A stretch of DNA of 64,000 nt from Bradyrhizobium cajani. GTDB lineage: Bacteria > Pseudomonadota > Alphaproteobacteria > Rhizobiales > Xanthobacteraceae. The notes beneath the pieces are model-generated. The model had not been told where the DNA came from. It saw only the letters and a program-made list of their open reading frames with translations, and did not search any database. The stretch lies in NCBI RefSeq assembly GCF_009759665.1, contig NZ_WQNE01000003.1:248001-312000 (forward strand). The letters are read 5' to 3'. A program made the position numbers and the translations under genes. Positions 24,251 to 31,995 of this stretch are shown here, one piece after another; the first letter of the stretch is position 1, and each line of letters starts with the position of its first letter.

Positions 24251-24326
24251 ATGGTGGGCACGACAGGGATCGAACCTGTGACCCCTACCATGTCAAGGTA
24301 GTGCTCTCCCGCTGAGCTACGTGCCC
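24251..24326 (-). tRNA. tRNA-Val (anticodon GAC)
   Basis: The minus strand folds into a full cloverleaf of 76 bases: acceptor GGGCACG with CGTGCCC, D-arm AGCTCAGCGGGAGAGC, anticodon stem CTACC/GGTAG with loop TTGACAT giving anticodon GAC, and T-arm CAGGTTCGATCCCTG. The discriminator A and CCA end are encoded in the genome. The flanking sequence (CATCCTTC...GAAGGATG) forms an inverted repeat just past the 3' end. Confidence 0.97.
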
Positions 24327-24398
24327 TAGAGGTCATTTCATCGGTGGGGTCCCTATAACGGCTCAGGGGACCCGGCGCAAGGACGGAACGGGGCCGAT

Positions 24399-24758
24399 TT
24401 AGGCCGCCAGCATCTTGTTCACTTCGCTGACCAATTCGCGCAGATGCACGGGTTTCGACAGCACCTTGGCGTTCTTGGGGGCGTCCGAATCCGAGTTCAG
24501 GGCCACCGCGGCAAAGCCGGTGATGAACATGATCTTGATATCGGGGTCGAGTTCCGAGGCCCGGCGGGCGAGCTCGATGCCGTCCATCTCCGGCATCACG
24601 ATGTCGGTCAGCAGCATCTCGAACGGCTCTTCCCGCAGCCGCTGATAGGCGGCCATGCCGTTGTCGTGGGACGAGACCTGAAAACCGGCGTTTTCCAGCG
24701 CCTTGACCAGGAAACGGCGCATGTCGTTGTCGTCTTCGGCGAGCAGGATCTTTGGCAT
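24399..24758 (-). CDS. cpdR: Single-domain response regulator CpdR
   Basis: The 119-residue receiver has no output domain. It shows the acidic pair in LLAEDDNDMRRFLVKALE, phospho-acceptor Asp in LLTDIVMPEMDG, and the lysine in VLSKPVHLREL. These match CpdR, which when unphosphorylated delivers ClpXP to substrates such as CtrA in the alphaproteobacterial cell cycle. The gene stands alone, convergent with nothing close, 72 bases from tRNA-Val. Confidence 0.87.
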   Translation of the reverse strand: MPKILLAEDDNDMRRFLVKALENAGFQVSSHDNGMAAYQRLREEPFEMLLTDIVMPEMDGIELARRASELDPDIKIMFITGFAAVALNSDSDAPKNAKVLSKPVHLRELVSEVNKMLAA

Positions 24759-25087
24759 GGCAGGAAACGTCGAATCCCCAGAGGATATCAGCAGAGGTCA
24801 CTAAGCCCGACAGAGGGTAAATTTGGGGTGAAAATCTTTACCCTGGGCCAGCTGCGCCTGCGGGCCTTTGTGAACCGGAATGCGGCCAGAATCAATCGAG
24901 CCGCACTGACCGATCCCCGCCTCGATGCCCGCACGGTTAAGACACGTTCCAGCGCGGATCACGCTTTTTCGCTTGGCAGAATGGTTGCGATTCCGGACAA
25001 TGGCGACACATAAGAGCCGCTCGACCGGCCGAATCAATTCGATCCGAGGCCCGGATCGTGCGGCGCGAAGGGACGAAGCCTGAGAAG
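24759..25087. other. Intergenic region, no gene seen
   Basis: This 329-base gap separates divergent cpdR and the N-formylglutamate amidohydrolase gene and should hold both promoters. A TTGCGA element near 24988 with ACATAA 17 bases on is a weak promoter candidate for the rightward gene. I see no repeat, tRNA or convincing open frame. Confidence 0.4.
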
Positions 25088-25978
25088 ATGACGCGGTTTG
25101 ACGGCGAGGTGTCGCCAGCCTTCGAGATCGTGGAGCCCGCGCAATGGCGCGCGCCGGTCATCTTCAACTCGCCGCATTCCGGCTCGACCTATCCGGACGA
25201 ATTCCTCGCCGCCTCCAGGATCGATCTGCCGACGCTGCGGCGGTCGGAAGATTCCTTCATGGACGAGCTGATCGGCCACTTGAGCGAGCGCGGCTTTCCG
25301 ACCGTGCGGGTCAACTTTCCCCGCTCCTATGTCGACGTCAACCGCGAGCCCTATGAGCTCGATCCCCGCATGTTCACCGGCCGCCTGCCGAGCTTTGCCA
25401 ATACCCGCTCGATGCGGGTCGCCGGCGGCCTCGGCACCATTCCGCGCGTGGTCGGCGACGGCCAGGAGATCTATCGCGACCGCATCCTGGTCGACGACGC
25501 GCTGGCGCGGATCGAGACGCTGTACAAGCCCTATCATCGCGCGCTGCGCCGGCTGATCAACAAGGTGCACCAGATGTTCGGCACCGTGGTGCTGGTCGAC
25601 TGCCACTCGATGCCGTCGGTCGGCGTCTCCCGCGACGAACCGCGCCGGCCCGACGTCGTGATCGGCGACCGCTACGGCACGAGCTGCACGCCGCTGCTGC
25701 CCGACCGGGTCGAGGAGACCATGGGCGGGCTCGGCTATTCGATCGGCCGCAACAAGCCCTATGCCGGCGGCTTCATCACCGAGCATTACGGCAATCCGGC
25801 GAGCGGCCTGCATGCGGTGCAGCTCGAGCTCAATCGCGCGATCTACATGGACGAGCGGCGGCGCGAGCGCAGTCCGCGCTTTGCGCAAGTGGCGGCCGAC
25901 TTCGGCGTGCTGGCCGACGTGCTGGCGACGACGATCCCGTTCGGCGACCTCGGCCCGTTCCAGGCCGCGGCGGAATAG
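25088..25978 (+). CDS. N-formylglutamate amidohydrolase
   Basis: The 296-residue enzyme removes formate from N-formylglutamate or related formyl-amino acids. Marks are FNSPHSGSTYP (metal His), RSEDSFMDEL, NFPRSYVDVNREPYELDP, VDCHSMP and FITEHYGNPASGLHAVQLELNRAIYMDE. ATG 25088 follows GAGAAG; a GTG at 25058 would add ten residues. No other hut genes are adjacent, so the source of its substrate in histidine breakdown is not shown here. Confidence 0.85.
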   Translation: MTRFDGEVSPAFEIVEPAQWRAPVIFNSPHSGSTYPDEFLAASRIDLPTLRRSEDSFMDELIGHLSERGFPTVRVNFPRSYVDVNREPYELDPRMFTGRLPSFANTRSMRVAGGLGTIPRVVGDGQEIYRDRILVDDALARIETLYKPYHRALRRLINKVHQMFGTVVLVDCHSMPSVGVSRDEPRRPDVVIGDRYGTSCTPLLPDRVEETMGGLGYSIGRNKPYAGGFITEHYGNPASGLHAVQLELNRAIYMDERRRERSPRFAQVAADFGVLADVLATTIPFGDLGPFQAAAE

Positions 25979-26076
25979 ACGAAAGATCTTTCTCGAGCGA
26001 GCGTATCGACCGCGATCGGCGCGAACGCACTTTCGCTTCGCAAACTCACGCGCACTGGAATGAAGAGAGGCTGAAA

Positions 26077-26165
26077 GAAAAAAGGGCCGCTTCTAATGAA
26101 GAAGCGGCCCAAGTCTAGGGAGGAAACGCCCAAGGAGGGCAGCGGTAACGCAGAGCGCTACCGCA
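26077..26165 (-). ncRNA. suhB/mmgR-like small RNA candidate
   Basis: On the minus strand a promoter is followed by three hairpins: GCGGTA-type arms at 26142-26164, GCCC-TCCTT-GGGC near 26130-26140, and a perfect 10-bp terminator stem at 26084-26110 followed by TTTTTTCTTT. Between the last two is GTTTCCTCCCTAGAC, an exposed anti-ribosome-binding sequence like that of the rhizobial suhB/mmgR (alpha-r8) RNAs. Those RNAs were named after their position beside suhB, and here an inositol-monophosphatase-family gene lies 340 bases away, divergent. Predicted length is about 89 bases. Family identity is from memory of its features; other anti-SD sRNA families (such as alpha-r14) are alternatives. Confidence 0.65.
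26084..26110 (-). terminator. Intrinsic terminator of the small RNA
   Basis: GGGCCGCTTC and GAAGCGGCCC pair perfectly around a 7-base loop. On the minus strand a run of six T, then CTTT, follows directly. This is the strongest intrinsic terminator in the window. Confidence 0.9.
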
Positions 26166-26172
26166 CCGCAAC

Positions 26173-26201
26173 AATATGCGACTGCGCCGCACAAAGTGCA
26201 A
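26173..26201 (-). promoter_or_regulatory. Promoter of the small RNA
   Basis: TTGCAC (26201-26196) and CATATT (26178-26173) are 17 bases apart on the minus strand, a near-consensus housekeeping promoter. A start about 7 bases on would fall at 26165, at the foot of the first hairpin. Confidence 0.65.
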
Positions 26202-26215
26202 GGGCTTTTGAGCCG

Positions 26216-26466
26216 TTTCCCATGCAATAAGCACATGGCTCAATTGCTTCTAGAGAAACCCAGATTCAGTTTCTTTGATAAGGAAATTCAATGGGTTGAT
26301 AGCTGTTTGCATACGAACAAGGCATATTCGGAACTAAGTTTTCAACTCTGTGATCGATATTTGGCCAGCAGATGTCTCAAGCGAGGCAGCCGCTTCCGGC
26401 ATCCAAAATACCAGGGTGCAAATCAAGACAACGCTGCACGCGAGAGGCGATTTGAGCTAGGCAGAA
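26216..26466. other. Low-GC intergenic stretch
   Basis: About 250 bases before the inositol-monophosphatase-family gene are clearly richer in A and T than the rest of the window. No convincing gene is seen on either strand. The stretch may hold the promoter of the downstream gene or be a remnant of transferred DNA. Confidence 0.45.
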
Positions 26467-26502
26467 GTGAGCTTCACCCGACTTTCGTTTCGAGGATTCG
26501 CC

Positions 26503-27285
26503 GTGACGGTGATCGACTTCTCCGCCTTCATCGGACGGCTCGCCACCGCCTCCGGCGAAACCATCCTGCCGTTCTTCCGCACCTCGCTCTCGATCGACGA
26601 CAAGAGCAAGACCAAGGATTTCGATCCCGTCACGGAGGCCGACCGCGCCGCGGAGGCGGTGATGCGGCGGCTGATCAAGGCCAACTTCCCCCAGCACGGC
26701 ATCGTCGGCGAGGAATTCGGCAATGAGCGCGAGGACGCCGACTATGTCTGGGTGCTCGACCCCATCGACGGCACCAAATCCTTCATCGGCGGCTTTCCGA
26801 TCTGGGGCACGCTGATCGCACTGCTGCACAAGGGCGCGCCGGTGTTCGGCATGATGCACCAGCCCTTCATCGGCGAGCGCTTCTCCGGCGACAACGGCTC
26901 CGCCAATTACAAGGGCCCGTCCGGCGAGCGCCGGCTCCAGGTCCGCCGCTGCGCCTCGCTCTCGGAAGCCACGACCTATACCACCAGCCCCTTGCTGATG
27001 AACGAGCGCGACCGCGCCATCTTCGGCCGCATCGAGCAGGGCGCGCGGCTGTCGCGCTATGGCGGCGACTGTTACTCCTATTGCATGCTGGCGGCCGGTC
27101 ACGTCGACCTCGTGGTCGAGACCGAGCTGAAACCCTACGACATCGCGGCGCTGATCCCGATCGTGACCGGCGCGGGCGGTATCGTCACCACCTGGGAAGG
27201 CAAGCCGGCGCAGGGCGGCGGCCGCATCATCGCAGCCGGTGATGCCAGGGTCCACGAAGAAGCCTTGAAGCTTTTGAACCAATAG
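26503..27285 (+). CDS. hisN: Inositol monophosphatase family protein, probable histidinol-phosphatase
   Basis: The 260-residue metal-dependent phosphatase has the family motifs DPVTEADRAAE, VGEEFG, WVLDPIDGTKSFIGG and KPYDIAALIPIVTGAGG. The DPIDGTKSFI-G-P-GTLI form is that of the HisN branch, which removes phosphate from L-histidinol phosphate, rather than classic SuhB. GTG 26503 is chosen for the GAGG site 9 bases upstream and the short hydrophilic start. Downstream genes are unrelated to histidine. An sRNA gene lies upstream on the other strand. Confidence 0.82.
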   Translation: MTVIDFSAFIGRLATASGETILPFFRTSLSIDDKSKTKDFDPVTEADRAAEAVMRRLIKANFPQHGIVGEEFGNEREDADYVWVLDPIDGTKSFIGGFPIWGTLIALLHKGAPVFGMMHQPFIGERFSGDNGSANYKGPSGERRLQVRRCASLSEATTYTTSPLLMNERDRAIFGRIEQGARLSRYGGDCYSYCMLAAGHVDLVVETELKPYDIAALIPIVTGAGGIVTTWEGKPAQGGGRIIAAGDARVHEEALKLLNQ

Positions 27286-27307
27286 CAACGCGAGCGGAGA
27301 GGCTTGC

Positions 27308-28285
27308 ATGACCATCACACGCAAGCTGCTCGCTGGATTGTTTCTGGGATTGTTCCTGCTGCTGCCGACGCTCGCGTCGGCGCAGACTTTCCCGGCCAAG
27401 CCGATCAAGCTGATCGTTCCGTTCCCGGCCGGCGGCCCCAACGACATCATCGCCCGCGTGATCGGCCAGCGCATGTCCGAGCTGTCGGGACAGCCGGTGC
27501 TGATCGACAATCGCGGCGGCCAGGGCGGCGTGCTCGGCACCGACGCCGTCTCGAAGGCCGCGCCCGACGGCTACACCATCGCGATATCGAGCGCCGGCGC
27601 ACTCGCGATCAGCCCGAGCATGGAGAAGGTCGCCTATGACACGCTCTCCGACCTCACGCCGGTGACGCTAGTCGCGACCGTGCCGGAAATGCTGGTCGTC
27701 GCCACCAACGTGCCGACCAAGGACATCGGCGAATTGATCGCACTCGCCAAAGCGCAGCCGGGCAAGCTGAACTTCGCCTCCTCCGGCCCCGGCAGCCTGC
27801 CGCATCTCGCCGGCGAATTGTTCAAGCTGACGGCGAAGATCGACATCGTGCACGTGCCCTATCGCGGCGCCGCGCCCGCGGTGAACGATCTGCTTGGCCA
27901 GCAGGTGCAGATGACGTTCCTGGATCTTCCGGTGCTGCTGCCGCAGGTCAAGGCCGGCGCCCTGCGGCCGATCGCGGTCGGCTCGGCCGAACGCGCACCG
28001 ACCGCGCCGGATGTCCCGACCACCGCGGAAGCGGGCTTTCCTGCGTTACGCATCGAGAACTGGTACGGCATGGTGGCGCCGAAGGGTACGCCGAAGGAGA
28101 TCGTCACCGCGCTGCATGGCTTGGCGACGAAAGCCATGGCGGATCCCGCGGTGAAGGAAAAGCTCGCCGCCCAGGGCGCAACGTTGATCGGCGATGAGCC
28201 GGAACATTTTCGGCAGTTCATCGCAGATGAGACCGCGAAATGGGCCAAGGTGATCAAGGATGCCGGCGTCGAAACGGCGAAGTAG
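27308..28285 (+). CDS. Bug-family (tripartite tricarboxylate transporter) substrate-binding protein
   Basis: The 325-residue periplasmic protein has a signal peptide ending LASAQTFP and the TctC/Bug fold: IKLIVPFPAGGPNDIIAR, VLIDNRGGQGGVLGTDAV, FASSGPGSLPHLAGELF, VPYRGAAPAVNDLLGGQ-like and APKGTPKEIV. Such proteins bind carboxylic acids or their amides. No tctA/tctB membrane genes are adjacent, so it is an orphan binding protein, as is common for this family. It follows the phosphatase gene by 22 bases and may be co-transcribed. Confidence 0.9.
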   Translation: MTITRKLLAGLFLGLFLLLPTLASAQTFPAKPIKLIVPFPAGGPNDIIARVIGQRMSELSGQPVLIDNRGGQGGVLGTDAVSKAAPDGYTIAISSAGALAISPSMEKVAYDTLSDLTPVTLVATVPEMLVVATNVPTKDIGELIALAKAQPGKLNFASSGPGSLPHLAGELFKLTAKIDIVHVPYRGAAPAVNDLLGQQVQMTFLDLPVLLPQVKAGALRPIAVGSAERAPTAPDVPTTAEAGFPALRIENWYGMVAPKGTPKEIVTALHGLATKAMADPAVKEKLAAQGATLIGDEPEHFRQFIADETAKWAKVIKDAGVETAK

Positions 28286-28475
28286 CGGCAGACCTGTTCC
28301 CGAAGTGAATTGACGCGGATCTCGCCTGTTTTGCCCGAGGGGTAACACAAGGAATTGCCGCGGGTCGGCGTAACCACGCAATCACGGCCCTGTGTCGCAC
28401 ACCGCCGCTTTCGCAGTCTGGCGCCGCAATGTCTGGCATGCCAATGTAATTGCGCCAAACCCGCGGGAGGTCAGC

Positions 28476-29270
28476 ATGCGGACAATGATACTGGGAGCAT
28501 TTTGCGCCATCGCAATGGTCACCAGCGCAAGCGCCGCGATCAAGGAGGAGCCGGTCACCTATACCGACGGCGAGACCACAATGAAGGGCTTCGTCGTGTA
28601 CGACGACGCCAGCCAAACCAAGCGCCCCGGAATCGTGATGGTGCATGAATGGTGGGGCATCACCAATCACATCCATAACGAGGCACGCAAGTTCGCGCAG
28701 CAGGGCTACACGGCCTTCATTGCCGACATGTATGGCGACGCCAAGACCGCCGACAACCCGAAGGACGCCGGCGCGCTCTCGGGTACGGTGATGAAGAACC
28801 CGGCGGTCATGGAGTCGCGCTTCAAGGCCGCGCGGGACCAGCTTGCCAAACAGGCTTCGGTCAATCCCCAGCAGATCGGCGCCGTTGGTTACTGCTTCGG
28901 CGGCGCGGTGGTTTTGAACATGGCGCGTGCCGGCGCCGACCTCGCCGCCGTTGCAGGCTTTCATGCATCGCTTGGTCTCAATACGCCTGCGCCAGGGCCG
29001 GGAACCGTCAAGGCAAAAATCCTGATCCTGAACGGCGCGGACGACCCCTTCGTGAAGCGCGAGCAATACGACGCGCTCAAGAAGGATTTCGACGCCGCCA
29101 AGGCCGATTATCGGATCGTCGAATATCCGGGCGCTGTGCACGCCTTCACGAACCCCGAAGCGACCGAGCTCGGCACGAAGTTCAACCTGCCACTCAGATA
29201 CGACGCCAAGGCGGATCAGGAAGCCAAGGCCGAGGCGACCAAGTTTTTCGACGCCGACCTCAAAAAGTAG
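28476..29270 (+). CDS. Secreted dienelactone hydrolase family protein
   Basis: The 264-residue protein has a signal peptide (MRTMILGAFCAIAMVTSASA) and a dienelactone-hydrolase fold. The nucleophile is the cysteine in GYCFGG, with the Asp in NGADDPF and the His in GAVHAF completing the triad. VHEWWGITNHIHNEARKFAQ is the typical first segment. ATG 28476 follows GGGAGGT. Dienelactone hydrolases open lactone rings in aromatic breakdown, but secreted members have mostly unknown substrates. A clear terminator follows. Confidence 0.88.
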   Translation: MRTMILGAFCAIAMVTSASAAIKEEPVTYTDGETTMKGFVVYDDASQTKRPGIVMVHEWWGITNHIHNEARKFAQQGYTAFIADMYGDAKTADNPKDAGALSGTVMKNPAVMESRFKAARDQLAKQASVNPQQIGAVGYCFGGAVVLNMARAGADLAAVAGFHASLGLNTPAPGPGTVKAKILILNGADDPFVKREQYDALKKDFDAAKADYRIVEYPGAVHAFTNPEATELGTKFNLPLRYDAKADQEAKAEATKFFDADLKK

Positions 29271-29278
29271 ACAGAAAG

Positions 29279-29301
29279 GGCCACCTTTTGGGTGGCCTTT
29301 T
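29279..29301 (+). terminator. Intrinsic terminator after the dienelactone hydrolase gene
   Basis: GGCCACC and GGTGGCC pair around TTTTG, followed by TTTT. It lies 8 bases past the stop codon. Confidence 0.85.
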
Positions 29302-29347
29302 CGAGCCTTGGCGAGCTGCGTCGTCCCCAGACCTTCAAGATCGTGTC

Positions 29348-30241
29348 TCACCTCTGAACTTCGGCACGCAAATAGTCCACCAGTTGCTTGGCGGGGCGCG
29401 GCAATGATTTGAAGCTGCGGGCGCAGATCGTCAATCTTCGATTGGCCCAGCCATCGCGGATCCGGATGGCCACGATCGGCATCGATCTCGCGCAGCGCTT
29501 TGCCGCGTTTTCCGGAACAACGGCAATCCCGACGTCGGCGGCGACCATCTGGCAGATCGCGTCGAAATCGCGCAGGCGGGCGCGAACGCGAAGGCGGGCA
29601 CCGAGCTTCGCCGCATGCCGGGAGATGTGGACCTGCAACGCAGTCGACGCCGTAAGCCCGACGAAATCGCGTTCGGTCACCTCCTGGAAGTCGATCTGGC
29701 GACGACTGCCGAGGTCGCTTCGGCGCGCGGCCACCAGCATCAGCCGATCCTCGCTGAACAGAAATCGTTCGACGCTGTCGGGCAGCGCGTGCTCCGCCGC
29801 GAAGCCGATATCCGCAGCGCCGCTGACAATCGCGGCGGCGATGTCAGCGCTCTCGCGCTCCTCGACGTCGACATTGATATCGGGATGCTCGCGCAGGAAT
29901 GCCGCGAGCGCCCGCGGCAGGTGCTCCGAGAGCCCCGACGTGTTGGCAAGCAGCAGCACGCTCGCCCGCACACCGCTGGCATAGGCGGCAAGATCGCCTT
30001 GCAAGGCCTCGACATTATGGATGACGATGCGGGCGTGATCGAGCAGGCTTTCGCCGGCCGCGGTCAACTCGACGCCGCGGCGCCCGCGCTTGAGCAGCGC
30101 GACGCCGAGCGCGTCCTCGAGTCCCTTGATGCGCGCGCTGGCGGAGGCCAGCGCCAGGTTCGACCGCTCGGCGCCGCGGGTGATGCTGCGCTGGTCGGCG
30201 ACCGCGATGAAGAGCTGGAGGTCGACGAGGTCGAAGCGCAT
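29348..30241 (-). CDS. LysR family transcriptional regulator
   Basis: The 297-residue protein has a LysR helix-turn-helix (LQLFIAVADQRSITRGAERSNLALASASARIKGLEDALG) and an effector-binding domain with NTSGLSEHLPRALAAFLREHPDINVDVEE. It is divergent from a TauE/SafE exporter, the usual layout for a regulator of its neighbour. A perfect inverted repeat in the gap is the likely binding site. The effector is unknown; a sulphonate or sulphite would fit the TauE family. Confidence 0.88.
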   Translation of the reverse strand: MRFDLVDLQLFIAVADQRSITRGAERSNLALASASARIKGLEDALGVALLKRGRRGVELTAAGESLLDHARIVIHNVEALQGDLAAYASGVRASVLLLANTSGLSEHLPRALAAFLREHPDINVDVEERESADIAAAIVSGAADIGFAAEHALPDSVERFLFSEDRLMLVAARRSDLGSRRQIDFQEVTERDFVGLTASTALQVHISRHAAKLGARLRVRARLRDFDAICQMVAADVGIAVVPENAAKRCARSMPIVAIRIRDGWANRRLTICARSFKSLPRPAKQLVDYLRAEVQR

Positions 30242-30253
30242 GACGGTTTCCCC

Positions 30254-30276
30254 AGCCTTCGTTTGAGACGAAGGCT
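30254..30276. promoter_or_regulatory. LysR-type operator
   Basis: AGCCTTCGT and ACGAAGGCT form a perfect 9-bp inverted repeat around TTGAG. The centre fits the T-N11-A rule of LysR boxes. It sits 13 bases upstream of the lysR start codon and 54 from the TauE gene, a place suited to autoregulation. Confidence 0.65.
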
Positions 30277-30329
30277 ATCTCCGGAACCTGCAGATTGTGC
30301 CGGCGCGCGGCTTCGGTCAATGTGCAGGG

Positions 30330-31082
30330 ATGATCGACCCACTGCTCATTGTCATCGCCGCCGTCTTCCTGATCGCCGGATTCGTCAAAGGCGTGGTCGG
30401 ACTCGGCCTGCCGACAGTATCCATGGGCCTGCTCGCGGTGAGCATGGCGCCGAGCCGCGCGATCGCCATCGTGATCGTGCCCGCCATCGTCACCAACATC
30501 TGGCAGACCTTCGTCGGCCCACATTTGCGCGACATCCTCAGGCGGCTGTGGCCGCTGATGGTCGGCACCGTGATCGGATGCTGGCTCAATGCCGGCGCGC
30601 TGACCGGCCCGCATGCGCGCTACGGCACCGTGGTGCTCGGCGCCCTGCTCGTCATTTACGCGGTGATCGGCCTGAACAAATTCCAGTTCCGCGTCGCGCC
30701 CAGGAACGAGAAATGGGTCGGCGGCGTGGTCGGTGTCGTCACCGGCGTGATCTCGGCCTCGACCGGCGTGCAGGTGATCCCTTCGATGCCGTTCATGCAG
30801 GCGATCGGCATGGAGAAGGACGAGCTGGTGCAGGCGCTCGGCGTGTTCTTCACGACGGCGACGTTGGCGCTCGCCTTCAACCTGACCGCGGGCGGATTGC
30901 TGACGCCCGCCAACACCGTGCCCGGCGCCGTGGGCCTTGCCATGGCCTTTGCCGGCATGTTCATCGGCCAGTCGGTGCGCGCCCGGATGCCGGCCGAAGC
31001 GTTTCGCCGCTGGTTCCTGATTGCGATGATCCTGCTCGGCCTCTATCTCGCCGGCAGCGCGCTGTTGAAGGAGTTCGCGTAA
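30330..31082 (+). CDS. TauE/SafE family membrane exporter
   Basis: The 250-residue protein has about eight transmembrane helices and the family's repeated glycine motifs (FVKGVVGLGLPTVSMGLL and the internal GVVTGVISASTGVQVIPSMPF). Members move sulphite, sulphonates or sulphur-containing organic acids across the inner membrane. ATG 30330 follows GCAGGG closely. The divergent LysR gene probably controls it. Confidence 0.85.
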   Translation: MIDPLLIVIAAVFLIAGFVKGVVGLGLPTVSMGLLAVSMAPSRAIAIVIVPAIVTNIWQTFVGPHLRDILRRLWPLMVGTVIGCWLNAGALTGPHARYGTVVLGALLVIYAVIGLNKFQFRVAPRNEKWVGGVVGVVTGVISASTGVQVIPSMPFMQAIGMEKDELVQALGVFFTTATLALAFNLTAGGLLTPANTVPGAVGLAMAFAGMFIGQSVRARMPAEAFRRWFLIAMILLGLYLAGSALLKEFA

Positions 31083-31140
31083 GGAACGATCGTCGGGTGG
31101 GTTGCCCCCGCGCGGCTCCCATCTCATTCGTTCGAACGAG

Positions 31141-31773
31141 CTACCGTGTCTCCAGCATGGCGACGCGGATGCCGAGATAGATGAAGAGGCCGCCGAGCGC
31201 ACGGTTGACCCATGCGATCGCGCCCTCGGAGGTCCGCAAGCGGTGCGCGGCCTTCGCCGCAAAGGCGGCCAGCACAAGGCACCACAGCGTTCCCGTGCAG
31301 ATGAAGATCAGGCCGAGCGTGAGGAAGGCGAGCGGCTTGTGCGGCGCGTCAGCTGCGACGAATTGCGGCAGGAAGGCCAGGAAGAACAGCGCGACCTTGG
31401 GATTGAGCGCGTTGGTGAAGACGCCCTGGAGGAAGACCCGCCGCAGCGAGCTCCGCACCGGCTCGTCGATGGCCGAGGCCAGCACCGGGCGCGACCACAG
31501 CATCTGAAGTCCGGTCACGATGAGATAGGCTGCACCGACCAGCTTCAGGATCGAGAACGCGGTGGATGAGGCCATCAGCAGGGCCGAAAGGCCGATCGCC
31601 GCGCCCGCGACATGGAAAAAGCAGCCACAACTGATGCCGAGCGCCGCAGCGGCGCCGCCCCGCCAGCCCATCTGCATGCTGCGGCCGATCACATAAACGG
31701 TATCCGGACCCGGTGTGATGTTGAGCAGCACGCCCGACAGGATGAAGAGCCAGATTTCATGAATGCCCAGCAT
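31141..31773 (-). CDS. LysE/RhtB family amino-acid exporter
   Basis: The 210-residue protein has about six transmembrane helices and the signature NITPGPDTVYVIGRSMQMGW near residues 18-37, plus ALNPKVALFFLAFLPQFV. The family exports amino acids or related metabolites such as homoserine lactone or threonine. Substrate is not evident. It converges with the TauE gene and is divergent from the cyclase-TPR gene. Confidence 0.9.
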   Translation of the reverse strand: MLGIHEIWLFILSGVLLNITPGPDTVYVIGRSMQMGWRGGAAAALGISCGCFFHVAGAAIGLSALLMASSTAFSILKLVGAAYLIVTGLQMLWSRPVLASAIDEPVRSSLRRVFLQGVFTNALNPKVALFFLAFLPQFVAADAPHKPLAFLTLGLIFICTGTLWCLVLAAFAAKAAHRLRTSEGAIAWVNRALGGLFIYLGIRVAMLETR

Positions 31774-31995
31774 GTGAGGTGCCCTCGCCGTCCCGACCGC
31801 CTTTGGGGGCCGGCTTAGTCGGTTCGGCCTCCGCCGTCCACCGCCAGGACTGCGCGGGATTTACCTCGAATTTGCAATGCGGATCATGCTTTCGCTCGGC
31901 CTCATCTGCTCTATAAAGGCAGGGTTCTTGAAATGCGGGATTCGAGGCGACTGCCACACCGTGGCCGGTCCCTTGCCCCTTGGAGCTCCGAGGAT

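Noticed and set aside
24223-24253. Inverted repeat past tRNA-Val as an integration site
   Set aside because: It overlaps the CCA end and forms a simple hairpin; no integrase or duplicated tRNA end is seen nearby.
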